From the NCBI RefSeq assembly GCF_958298935.1, contig NC_084921.1, forward strand, positions 31,064,001 to 31,128,000: DNA of 64,000 nt, written 5' to 3'. A model generated the notes under the pieces. The model ran no database searches, was not told the DNA's origin, and saw only the letters and a program-made list of their open reading frames with translations. This stretch comes from Phragmites australis. Its lineage: Eukaryota; Streptophyta; Magnoliopsida; Poales; Poaceae. The position numbers and the translations under genes are program-made. Positions 1 through 10,816 of this stretch are shown here, one piece after another. The number at the start of each line of letters is the position of its first letter. Position 1 is the first letter of the stretch.

Positions 1-483
1 GGCGCAGAGCGACACGACGGTGCGACAGTGGTGGCCCGGCGCGACGGCGACGGCGAGCAAACGGTGGCGCCGGCGGCACGCGGCAGCGGCGACGGCGCAC
101 GGTCACGGCCCGGCGCGACGGCGGCGCGCAGCGCACATAGCAGCGGTGCGGCGACGGCCGGCACAGGCGGAGGCGACGGCGGCCGGCGGCGCAGCAAGGT
201 GCAGAGGCGGCAGGAGCAAGCGGTGGTGGGTGAAGCACAGAGCGGCAGCGCAGTGCGCAGGAGAGAGAGAGACGCGAGAGGAAGCGAGAAGGCTCTGGAT
301 AGATTTATTGGGCTTGTAACGGGTCACAAAGTGCCCGGAATGGACATATGAATAGCAAAATGGGTTCATCTCGACGAGATGAACGCAACCACGGTCTCCA
401 ATTGTCCATACGAGCAACGGATCAAAAAGTCAACTTTTGGTCAAAACTCATTTCTTTCTCTCTCAAAAATTTTTGGTATTACA
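1..483 (-). repeat. 3' LTR of E1 (partial, window edge)
   Basis: Bases 1-483 align with 7072-7621 and end in the same TATTACA terminus. The copy lacks 65 bp that are present at 7375-7439 of the other LTR, which is the segment holding the TATA box. The rest of this LTR lies left of the window. Confidence 0.9.
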
Positions 484-501
484 TTCCCCCCCCCCCCTAA
501 A
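484..501 (-). other. Polypurine tract of E1
   Basis: On the minus strand a purine run of T-free G/A with twelve consecutive G abuts the 3' LTR boundary at 483. This is the expected position for plus-strand DNA priming in reverse transcription. Confidence 0.8.
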
Positions 502-619
502 GGAATTCGTCCCCGAATTCTGCCGCTTCCATGGCAACTATGGAATAGAGGTAAAATATTTCAAAACTTATGACTCACCAGTCTCAAAGAGCTCAGGATA
601 CTCCTTGCGTATTTGTTCT

Positions 620-3600
620 TCAAGTTACCAAGTTGCTTCTCGTTCTATTTTGATTTGTCCAAAGGACTCTCACATACTTGATAGTTCTCCTTCTCATGAC
701 TTGCTCTGAGGAATCCAGAATACGTACTGGGTGGCACTTTATGGTCAGGTCTTTCTCTATCGTGATTGATTCAACATCAATTTTATGCTCAGGGTCTCTC
801 AGATATTTTTTTATCATAGAAACATGGAAGACATTATGTACTCCACTCATTGAGTCTGGTAATTCGAGACGGTACGCCAAACTGCCTACTCGGGCTGTGA
901 TTAGAAATGGGCCAATGTACCTCGGGTTAAGCTTTATAGAGATACCAAAACATACAACACCTTTGGTTGGCAACACTCTGAAAATAACATAGTCACCAAT
1001 TGTAAATTCTAGGTCTCGTCTCCGGATATCTGCATAGCTCTTCTGTTGACTTTGAACAGCCAACAGGTTCTGACGTATTTGGTGCACCTTCTCTAATATT
1101 TGCTGAACTAAATCTAGACTAAGTAGTGATCTCTCTCCCACAGAATCCCAACACAAAGGGGAAACACACCTTCGGCCATACAAGGCATCAAAAGGAGCCA
1201 TCCGAATACTTGTTTGATAACTATTATTATAAGCAAATTCTGCTAGGGCTAGATGATCTTCCCAATTGCCTTTCCAAGATAAGACACAAGCACGAAGCAT
1301 GTCCTCCAAAGTCTGAATGGTCCGCTCTAACTGACCATCCGTCTGAGGGTAGAAGGTTGTGCTAAGAGAAAGTTTTGTGCCCAAGGCACTTTGCAAACTC
1401 TGCCAAAACTGAGATACAAATTTGGAATCCTGATATGAAATGATCGATTTTGGCACACAATGCAGCCTCACTATTTCCCTGATATACAAGGAAGCCAAAT
1501 CATGTGCCAAACTGGTTGTCTTCATTGGGATGAAATGTGCGGATTTGGTAAGCCTATCCACGATAACCCAAATAGCATCTCTGCCTCGAGGTGAACGAGG
1601 CAACCCAACAACGAAGTCCATAGTGATATGTTCCCATTTTCATTCTGGAATTTCTAAGGATTACATTAATCCTGCAGGTCTTTTATGCTCAGCCTTTACT
1701 TGTTGGTAGACACCACAAGCTACAATGTAGTTAGCAATATCCACTTTTATCCTTTTCCACCAAAAAATTTTGTTTTAGGTCTCGATACATTTTGGTTTCA
1801 CCTGGATGAATAGTATAAGGAGTCCGGTGAGCTTCTCTCAATATATCTATTTTCACATCTGCCTTCTGTGGTACACAAAGACGTCCTCTAAAGCGTATTG
1901 CACCATGCTTGTCCACACTAAACTCTTTTGATTTTCCTGCTGAAATTCTCTTTCGAACTTCTAAAAGAAGACGATCATGCTGCTGAGCTTCACATACACG
2001 TTCAGGTATAGCAGATTGGATAATCATTTGAGTTTCTTTCTGCACAGTGCCAGCAAAGCAAAAAGATATCCCCATCCGATCCAAGTCTGAATGTAGGGAC
2101 ATTATTGCTTTAGGTGCACCTGTTCTGCTAAGAGCGTCAGCTACCACATTTGCCTTTCCGGGATGATACTGAATTGTCAGATCATAATCTTTGATTAATT
2201 CTAACCATCTTCGCTGTCTCAAATTCAGATCTCTTTGAGTGAAAATGTACTTGAGACTCTTACGATCAGTAAAAATATCACATGACTCACCATACAGGTA
2301 ATGCCTCCAACTCTTCAAGGCAAAAACCACTGCAGCCAATTCTAAGTCATGAGTGGGATAATTCTGTTCATGAGTTTTCAATTGTCTGGAAGCATATGCA
2401 ATTACCTGACCTTCTTGCATAAGCACACAGCCAAGTCCGATTCGAGAAGCATCAGTGTAAACTGTGAAACTCTTACCACTCTCGGGCAAAGCCAAAATAG
2501 GAGCGTTCACCAACTTATTCTTTAAGGTTTCGAAACTGACCTCACATTCATCAGTCCATACAAATGGAACGCCCTTTTGAGTAAGTCTAGTCATAGGTTT
2601 TGCGATAATGGAGAAATCTTGTACAAAGCGCCGGTAATAGCCAACGAGTCCAAGAAAACTTCGAATCTCTGTCGCATTAGATGGTCTTTGCCATTCTAAT
2701 ACTGCAGCAACATTCTTTGGGTCCACAGTAATACCATGCTGATTAATAACGTGACCAAGAAATCCTACTTCTTCGAGCCAAAAGGCACATTTCTTTAGCT
2801 TCGCATAAAATTTATTCTTTCGAAGAGCCTCCAACACTAAACTGAGGTGCACCTCATGTTTCTCTTTTGACTTGGAATAAATCAATATATCATCGATGAA
2901 AACCACCACAAAGACATCTAGATATTCATGAAGCATCCGGTTCATGGCTTCCATAAAAATAGCAGGGGCATTCGTTAGTCCAAAAGACATAACCACGTAT
3001 TCAAAATGCCCATACCTTGTATTGAAAGCCGTCTTCTCAATATCCTCATCTCGGATTCGCAATTGGTGATAACCCGATTGCAAATCAATCTTCGAAAATA
3101 TCATAGCACCCCTCAACTGATCAAAAAGATCATCAATACGAGGTAGAGGATATTTGTTTTTGATTGTCACTTGATTAAGCGCCCGATAATCTACACAAAG
3201 CCTTTTAGTGCCATCTTTCTTTTCCACAAATAAAACAGGGACTGCCCAAGGTGACGTACTCAGTCTAATAAATCCCTTAGCAAGGAGTTCATCTAATTGC
3301 TTCTTCAATTCCATTTGTTCCATTGGAGCCATTCGGTACGGAGTCTTATAAATAGGTTGTGTACCTGGAATCAACTCAATACGGAAGACTGGTCCTCGTT
3401 CAGGAGGTAATCCTGGAAGCTCACTAGGAAACACATCAGGATAACGACACACTACTGGAATATCTTCCACGCGTAGAGTGACATCCTGCCCTTCAACCAA
3501 TGACCAAAGAGCACCAGATTTCCACATCCATCGGTTAGAAAAAATCCTGCATAACATGGAAAGTGCATATGGCAAGGCCTTCCCTTGGAAAGTAATCTCC

Positions 3601-5357
3601 CCTCCTGATGGAGCTCGCAAGGTGATGATTTTCAAGGAACAAGAGATAATGGCTTGGTATTGGGCAGGCCAGTCCATACCAAGAATAACATCGAAGGACT
3701 CTAAATTGATCATCACCAAGTTAGCTGTGAATTCCTCATCTCCAATATTTATAACACACCCCGGGCAAACATAAGAACTGGATATAAGACCACTGGGGGA
3801 GTTAACTACCACAGATTGCCCAATTTGTTGTACTGATAGTCTCGCTCGTCTAACGAAGTCTACCGAGACAAAGGAAAAGCTAGCTCCAGAATCAAATAAA
3901 ACATGTGCATCAAAGGAGTCCACGGGTAAGATACCTGTCACCACGTCATTGTGACCTCCGGTCTCAGCACTAGGTAAAGTATATAACCCAGAAGGTGTCT
4001 GAAATGAAGAGGTTCCTGCAGTGTGGGAAGAAGATGCCCCAATCACCGACAATGTCAGTGTAGAAGTTCCCTGAGGAATCATAGGTTGATGTGTCCAGTA
4101 AGGCCCAGTGGGAACTGTAGAAGGAATATAATACTGCATCGGTGGGGCCATCGGGCCAGTAATGACTGTAGGAGTAGGAGTAGCAGCCAATACATGTGCT
4201 GATCCCTTCGATGAAGAAGAAACCCCAGAAGAAGAAGATACTGGTTCCCACCTGATACGACTGTTCGGGTTTCTGCGACACACCACATCCTTGTGGCCTG
4301 GACGACCACATACTGAACAGTTCCCCTTCCAAGAACATTCACTCTGCATATGTGAATCACCACACTTGAAGCACACCAAACCAAAACCAGGTTTAACCAC
4401 TGTACGAAATTGGGTACTGGTGCCTGGAGGATGTATCTGAGAGGGTCCACCACGGTATGGTTGGTGACGTTGTTGTCCCTTGTACTTCTTATGGATGGGA
4501 CCACCAAAATGAATCTTCTTCTCTTTTGGTCCTTTATGCTGATCTGCTCCCGACATCTTGCGAATATCATCAGTATAAGATTGCTGCAACTCAACACCAG
4601 AAGCTTGTTCAACCATAGAGCGAAAATCTGTAACAACAAAAGCACCAAGCACATGACGGATAAAAGGCTTCAAACCCTGTCTGAAACGTTTGGCCTTCTC
4701 TGCATCATCGTGGGCTACATGAGGTACAAAGCGCACAATTTGATTAAAGCCCACTTCATATTCTGCCACTGATTTCTGACCTTGTGTATAGTTGTTTAAG
4801 TCAATTTGCATTTTATCCAGAAAGGTAGCTGGATAAAATCTCCTCTCAAATTGCCTGACAAACTCAGACCAGGTAAGATCCCCATGGGCAACAGTCCTGG
4901 CTAACTGTACACCTCTCCACCAGATTTGGGCTTCTCCCTTCATCAACTATATCACATATCTAACCTTGTCTCGAGGCAACACATCAAAAGCATCCAGCTG
5001 CATTTCTATATAAGCAAGCCAATCTGCAGCCTGAATTGGAGTCCCTGATCCATAAAAGGAGTCTAATTTCATACTAACCCATTCACGGAGCGTTACCCCA
5101 CTAGTAGCACCCTCTTCAGGTATCTCACGTGCCACAACTCTAGCAGGAGCAGGAGTATTTGGAACAGCCTGCCTCAATGCTCTTAGCTCTTCTTGTATCT
5201 CCTTCATAGTGGTCATTAGCTCCGCTTGACTGATACTTCCTGGTTGAGAGGACTCAACCTCAGCAGCCGATAACTGTGCATCACCATGACATGGGACTGT
5301 TGTACGACTACGACCCGCCTCATTACCTCGACCACGACCTCACACCTTTGGCGGCAT
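620..5357 (-). pseudogene. E1 gag-pol polyprotein, disrupted
   Basis: The likely start is the ATG at 5357 (MPPKV...), followed four codons later by an in-frame TGA at 5340-5342. A second stop (TAG, 4947-4949) splits gag. The frame then stays open from 4946 to 1731. In order it shows gag, a CCHC zinc knuckle ([13 protein letters not shown] near 4370), an aspartic protease (FDSGAS near 3890), reverse transcriptase with FIDD (near 2890), RNase H (YTDAS near 2455) and the start of the integrase zinc finger. A one-base slip in a T/A run near 1772-1778 shifts the frame. The integrase core continues at 1621-620. Its second catalytic Asp is replaced by Tyr (codon 1433-1435, SYQD where SDRD is usual). 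A further stop lies in the C-terminal tail near 640. The element is probably non-autonomous. Confidence 0.9.
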
Positions 5358-5530
5358 AGCTACAAACACCACAATGGATAAGTAAACAAGCACTAAACTG
5401 CAAACATACTTCAAAAAAATGAACTAAAGGGAATATAGCGGAACAAGGCATACGAAAAGATATGCAAATCCTTTCCCATCCTACATGTGCAAGTGTGTCA
5501 AGTTATTATCTTCTTACCCTAGAACCTAAA

Positions 5531-5548
5531 GCCTAGGCTCTGATACCA
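5531..5548 (-). other. Primer binding site of E1 (initiator Met tRNA)
   Basis: The minus strand reads TGGTATCAGAGCCTAGGC, matching the 3' end of plant initiator-Met tRNA, three bases inside the 5' LTR boundary at 5552. It is the start site for minus-strand DNA synthesis. Confidence 0.9.
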
Positions 5549-5551
5549 AGC

Positions 5552-7621
5552 TGTAACACCCTACTTTACAACTAAGCATAATTATTTGAAAATAGGAAAT
5601 TTTGGCAGCATTTTCTCTAAAGGGGCGGTATAACTGACCACAAAAAAGATCATAGGCAGACAATATATGATATAACCAACATATATATAGAAATTTTCAC
5701 AACGCTACCAGCGTCTTACCACCACATATACAAAACAAACGATAGACCAACAAAAACACAACTTCTAAACACCGGTTGAGTTATCGACATTGTGATGAGG
5801 TAGTGTGTGCAACTACCAAGATCCATCCCCAAAATGCACGTCAGCATTCTAAACATACCTGTAAAGATTTAACAGGGGGTGAGACGAGCTCAACAAGTAA
5901 CAGCTATGAATATAAACACATCTCACTCAGTTCAAAAGTCTTTGGGAATTGAACATTCTTCCCACAACATAGAAAAATATATGGTTTTAAAGAGAATATC
6001 TTTTTAGAAGTATTTGTCGAGAAAGTAGCAACAGACTCCAACCCGGTATCCCACAAAATATGACATTTAACTTCAAGAATTCTGTATTCTTCAGATATCA
6101 TAAAAATGTATGAATGCCATGATGCAACTCCATTTGAGAGCTGGACGATGCCAACTTCTTATGCAACTCCATGTACCGGTACGAATCACGCACGATGGCA
6201 GTGATCGGCCTTTATCACCATATGAAGTGCATAAATGCATATGTATGCATGTGAATTGACGTCAATTCTTAATTCCTTTTTTATGACTCGTGATAAAAAA
6301 ACACCAAACTGATTCATGATGACTTTGGTACAATCTAAATCAATAAGAAAAGTATGGATTTAAATAATCAAATACAACATCATCCATGATTTGAATGAAT
6401 TAGAAAAAGCCATATACTTCAATTTTATTTGCAAAAGAAGTAAGATATGAATATAAACATAGCACTAAATCACACCCCCACGTTACATGCGTTTACCAAA
6501 AGCGACGAAGAAATTCGATTAAGAACGTTCGGAAGTAGTACCACCTGTACAGGTATATTATTAGCACTAAAACACATTTAAAACACATAAAATATGAAGC
6601 GTCAATCCTACGCCTGAAAACATCGCATATACGCCTATATTTCAAAAAACCGAACAGAAAACTGTATTACATTAAATGATACACTATTTCCAATTCAGAG
6701 TCGAATCAAAGTTCCCACTAATGAGACTTTGCTCCGTTGAAGGAAATGAATGTTTCGACTCGGATGTCGTATCTTCGAATCGATAACGATTATCGAAACG
6801 AATCGGACTATTGATCACATGAAATGATATGATAGGAATTGATTGATTTGATCTAACCATAAACGTCTAAGAATTACTGAAGAATCACCTTCGAAGGATT
6901 GACGACGAATCCGACAAAATTATGAAATTTCCAACTTTTCCCCTTTTCTTCCTTTTTCTTTTTTTTCTCTTTCTTCCCTTTTTTTTTCTTTTCTCCTTTT
7001 CTTTTCTCTTTCCTGGCTTCCTTCTTCCTAGCTTTCTCCTACGGCCGGCTTGCTTGCTTGCTCATAGCGGCTGGCGCAGAGCGGCACGACGGTGCGACAA
7101 CAGTGGCCCGGCGCGACGGCGGCGGCGAGCAAACGGTGGCGCCGGCGGCACGCGGCAGCGGCGACGGCGCACGGCCGCGGCCCGACGCGACGGCGGCGCG
7201 CAGCGCACATAGCAGCGGTGCAGCGACGGCCGGCACAGGCGGAGGCGACGGTGGCCGGCAGCGCAGCACGGTGCAGAGGCGGCAGGAGCAGGGAGTGGTG
7301 GGTGAAGCACAGAGCGGCAGCGCAGTGCGCAGGAGAGAGAGAGAGGCACGAGAGGAAGCGAGAAGCCTCTGGATGGATGGGTCGGGTTGACGACCGACCC
7401 ATCCGTCTTTTATAATTTTTTAAGAAAAAACAACGGTTTAGATTTATTGGGCTTGTAACGGGTCACAAAGTGCCCGGAACAGACATATGAATACCAAAAT
7501 GGGTTCGTCTCGACGAGATGAACGCAACCACCGTTTCCGATCGTCCATACGAGCAACGGATAAAAAGTCAACTTTTGGTCAAAACTCCTTTCTTTCTCTC
7601 TCAAAAAAATTTGGTATTACA
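5552..7621 (-). repeat. 5' LTR of E1, complete (2070 bp)
   Basis: The repeat begins TGTAACACCC on plus and ends TTGGTATTACA, giving TG...CA ends. About 300 bp (7040-7340) is very GC-rich, built from CGG/CGC-like triplets, and produces many overlapping spurious open frames. The promoter lies at 7407-7414 on the minus strand. Confidence 0.9.
7407..7414 (-). promoter_or_regulatory. TATA box of the E1 5' LTR
   Basis: The minus strand reads TATAAAAG followed by a short GC-rich leader. Next to it is the palindromic GGGTCGG/CCGACCC pair (7380-7400). It sits at the junction expected for U3/R and is missing from the left LTR copy. Confidence 0.6.
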
Positions 7622-8916
7622 GTAATAGACTAAGACGAGAGCCTGTAATAATGCAACTCTTTTTCAACGAGCCTTAGGTAGAGGATCGAGACAGTACGTA
7701 GTACGTCTTACAGATAGGTCCCGCTAACATTGATGAGTAATTACTGTTTAGTTATAGGATTGACAAGAAATTAAATTAACAAAATAAATTAGCTTGGCGA
7801 GGTTTTGATCGAGTCAATTTATACACCACGGTTGACATGTTCACAAACTAACGGCCCCTTAAACCGATTTCGAGATATATATTTTGTTAAGATCGAAACC
7901 GGTCAAGATCGATAGCCATTAATTAACCCGTAAGTGTTTTCTTAACATGACTCCACATCTAAGTAGTTTTTCTTCGCTGACAATCAGGCACGTAAATCAT
8001 GGCTACTGAAGTTTTAGCTTGCAATTTTGGTCGCCGCAGTGTTAATTTGATCTACTCTCATCTAGCACGCATGTATGTTTTCTATATAGGAGTATTTTTT
8101 TCGATCTTCTTGAAAAGTAGAAAGGAAGCATGTCCAGCCCTTTATACGTAGAAATATATTTAAATTTGCCCTCTAAAAACCATCCTGCTAATTATTGGAT
8201 ATATATACGCCAGTCAGCTAAATGAATGGAGCGGCCGGGGGTAATTAAAGTAAGCTAGCCCGTCACTCTTGACGTACAAAATTTATATAGTCGATTTCAC
8301 GCCCGCCACAGAGAGAAGATGTGCAGTACTCTTGAGAAGAAGAAAAAAAGAGAGATGAAAGCAGAGAAAGATGTGCGAGAAAACGCTGCATGCATGCATC
8401 CACAGACCAGACCCGGACGTTCTATGTATAAATAATAAAGACCGATAAGTTTCCTTTCCTTTTGCCGGCCGGAAACTAAGAGTATACGGTACACTGCGAT
8501 CTTGATCAGTAGTACTGAACTGGAAAAGCGTGACGACACTCGTCGGTTCATTTTCTGCCGTCCACGTACGTGTACAGCCGTGTTCACCAGCTGCCGACTC
8601 GATTGTCAGTTGAAGACGTGCTCGTCGTGTACACATGTACAGTTGACGTGTGCATGTGGTAATATTTAATGCATGCACTGATTAGTCAAAGTGTCGCCAC
8701 GTCCAAACTCCAAGCAATTACTGTATAATCGATAGACCGCGTCCACGTAAGTTGGCGATCCTCTACTCGACTTCTCATCTCGGCGCCTCCCGCCAACTTT
8801 GACATGCGCGCGCTCTCGCTCGCCCTGCCGGCCCGCCCGTGTGATGGGGGTTGCATGCACCACCGAAGTCTAGCTAGCTACCCGGTGCATGCTGCCACGA
8901 CTTTCGTCGGCCTCGG
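7622..8916. other. Intergenic stretch, 5' side of the arabinogalactan peptide gene
   Basis: I see no credible coding frame here. The sequence is AT-rich to about 8280, then mixed, with several CACGT-like cores (for example near 8563 and 8697) and a GC-rich segment near 8780-8900. It probably contains the distal promoter of the gene at 9016. Confidence 0.5.
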
Positions 8917-8924
8917 CTATAAGA
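8917..8924 (+). promoter_or_regulatory. TATA box of the arabinogalactan peptide gene
   Basis: CTATAAGA lies 92 bases before the start codon at 9016, a normal distance for a plant core promoter with a short 5' UTR. A run of GATC repeats (8995-9011) sits just before the ATG. Confidence 0.6.
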
Positions 8925-9015
8925 GTACATGCGCACACCACTGCGACGATCGCCACATCGAGTTACCAGCAGGGAAGGGAGAGGAAGTGTTGTGATCGAT
9001 CGATCGATCGAGATC

Positions 9016-9334
9016 ATGAGTTCGCTGACGGCGAGGCTGACTTGGCTGGCTTACCTGCTGCTCGAGCTCGCGACGCTGCTGCACCCCTGCCTCTGCCACG
9101 CAACGGCGCCGGCAGCCACAACCGGCGCCGGCAGCTGGAGAATGGATTGTAAGTTCTTCTTCTTCTTCTGTGAAAGAAGACAATCTATCAAATGCTTTTT
9201 TTTGAATGAAAATAATCAATCAAATGTTAACGCATGCTTGCTGTCTTGCTCATATTGCAGCAAAGGCGATCGACCAGGGGGTCGCGTACGTCCTGATGCT
9301 CCTGGCGCTCTTCGCCACGTACATCCTGCACTGA
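9016..9334 (+). CDS. Arabinogalactan peptide (AGP16/20/22/41-like), GPI-anchored
   Basis: Two exons (9016-9148 and 9261-9334) encode 68 residues, with a GT-AG intron (GTAAGT...TTGCAG) of 112 bp splitting a Ser codon. The protein has a hydrophobic signal peptide (about residues 1-30, ending near CLCHA) and a very short Ala/Pro/Thr-rich mature part. It ends in the family's hallmark IDQGVAYVLMLLALFATY tail, which acts as the GPI-anchor signal. In the known family the tiny mature peptide is hydroxyproline-arabinogalactosylated and attached to the plasma membrane and wall. The exact role of individual members is unclear. The ATG at 9016 is chosen because it gives a full signal peptide and follows the TATA box at 8917. 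Only one or two AP-type sites are visible, fewer than in many relatives. Confidence 0.88.
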
Positions 9335-9491
9335 ATTGAGAATTGAGCAACACAAGTCCAAGCTAGTTTAATTCTCCGGCCGTCCACGTGCATGCTCCTC
9401 ATGGCTCCATTTCTATTCGCTGGCTACCACCTGGTTTTCTGGTCGGGCGGGTTCATTTCCTTACTTTGATGTGATGCGAGATGCGACTTAC

Positions 9492-9497
9492 AATAAA
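9492..9497 (+). terminator. Poly(A) signal after the arabinogalactan peptide gene
   Basis: AATAAA occurs 158 bases after the stop codon, a usual 3' UTR length in plants. Confidence 0.5.
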
Positions 9498-9849
9498 GTC
9501 TAGTCACCGTCCATCAAGTTATGTAAAATTGTGTCCATGAAGCGATTATATGTATGTATGTATGTATGTTGATCGATAAGGAAAAATAATTCTTTATTTT
9601 GCTAGCTAATGTCGTCATATGTAAGAGCTTTATACTCCTGCATCTTTGGGTATCTCCAGGGTGTGCTGTGTATTTCTTCGATCTTTTTTTTTTAATTTGC
9701 AATGTGCATTCTTCCCTCTCTCTTTTTCGATTACAAGGACGAGGTATCTATACACACATGCTACATGTTGGCTTGTCGTCGAAAGTGCAGAGATGAAATT
9801 CGAAGGTATATGGGAGGATCTTTTATAGAGTAAGGTATGGAGATTAAAA

Positions 9850-10420
9850 AAACAAGAAAGCTGCTGGTTTAGAATTAGAAAACGCTGTCCTGTTCGGTAA
9901 GGAACCTAGCTATACCGGAGTTCCACAATGCAAGTAGATTACGCCTGAGGTATCCGAGTGAAATTACGTCCTGGGTTTCTTCAACTATATAAGATGAGGA
10001 AAGAGGTACGTTCTAGGCATCAAGCAATCAAACCATCCATTCTCACATCGAGCCAATTGAAACACAAGCAACCCGCTTCTTCAGATCTCCAAAATCGTGA
10101 AACCCATCAAGACTAATCGAGTAGAAGACCAATACCTATCGAAGATCCACAGCATAAGCAATCCCCTAGTCGATTAGGTCTCGAGTTCTAGACACAACCA
10201 AATTCACCTACTTCTTAGGATTAAACACCTCATATTTCATCATTGTACTATATGATTCAAGAATAATCAGGATAAGACAAGATATACGACTATTACTCAA
10301 CTCGAAGGCTAGAACCTTTTTAAACTCTGTGTCTCTCTAAGTGATATACTTTTATGACTAGCATGTATCCCTATTTTCTATATCACAAAATAACTTGCGA
10401 CTGAGTATCAAATCCTCGGC
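9850..10420 (+). mobile_element. Possible LTR fragment or solo LTR
   Basis: A TATATAAG box (9986-9993) is followed by a leader of CATCAAGCAATCAAACCATCC type and repeated AATCGA/GATT segments, which resembles the U3/R region of grass gypsy LTRs. I could not find clear ends or a target duplication, so this is a weak call. No coding frame is evident between 9335 and 10580. Confidence 0.3.
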
Positions 10421-10816
10421 AAGCCCTCTTTTTAATTTTTAGGTATGAAAAAGGAAGAAGAGGAGGAGAAAGAGATAGGAAAAAGAGCTAGAACTTCTTT
10501 ACTTGGTGGTCCTGAATCCACCACTTCCCATCTTGGCATGCGAAGAAATTAGACGCAAAAATGATAAAAAAGGCTGACTAGTGGCTACAGTGAACATGGC
10601 CTATGAAGCTCAAACAGGCCTGAGCCCAGACCGCCCCACAACACAGAAAAATTTGAGCCCATACGCGTCCATCACCGACCCATCCCCTCTCCTGCTCACT
10701 TCCATCTGGGCCCCAGCTCGCCACGCCTCCCCGCCACCACCTCGCCGCCGTTTGCGCCCCTTCGACCTCGCCTTTCTCCCTAGGGTTTCTCTCTCCTCCC
10801 AATCGGATCGGGAGCC

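Larger units (their letters stand above)
1..7621 (-). mobile_element. Ty3/gypsy chromovirus-like LTR retrotransposon (element E1), cut by the left window edge
   Basis: A nearly complete LTR retrotransposon lies on the minus strand. From right to left the sequence shows a 2070 bp 5' LTR (5552-7621, TGTAAC...GTTACA-type ends), an initiator-Met tRNA primer binding site (5531-5548), a gag-pol region (620-5357), a C-run polypurine tract (484-501 read on plus) and the first 483 bp of the 3' LTR. Domain order is gag, protease, reverse transcriptase, RNase H, integrase, which is the Ty3/gypsy order. A C-terminal stretch ending in a PELFE-type motif near 590 resembles the chromodomain tail of Tekay/Del-like chromoviruses. 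The clade is inferred from this tail and the 2 kb LTR, not from a tree. The left target duplication lies outside the window. Confidence 0.9.

Noticed and set aside
20..417. Overlapping open frames on both strands in the GC-rich LTR part
   Set aside because: They come from CGG/CGC-rich repeat sequence inside the E1 LTR, recur at 7028-7415, and have low-complexity Arg/Ala products.
8283..8678. 131-residue minus-strand open frame upstream of the arabinogalactan peptide gene
   Set aside because: It has no known domain, overlaps another frame on the same strand and lies in the probable promoter.
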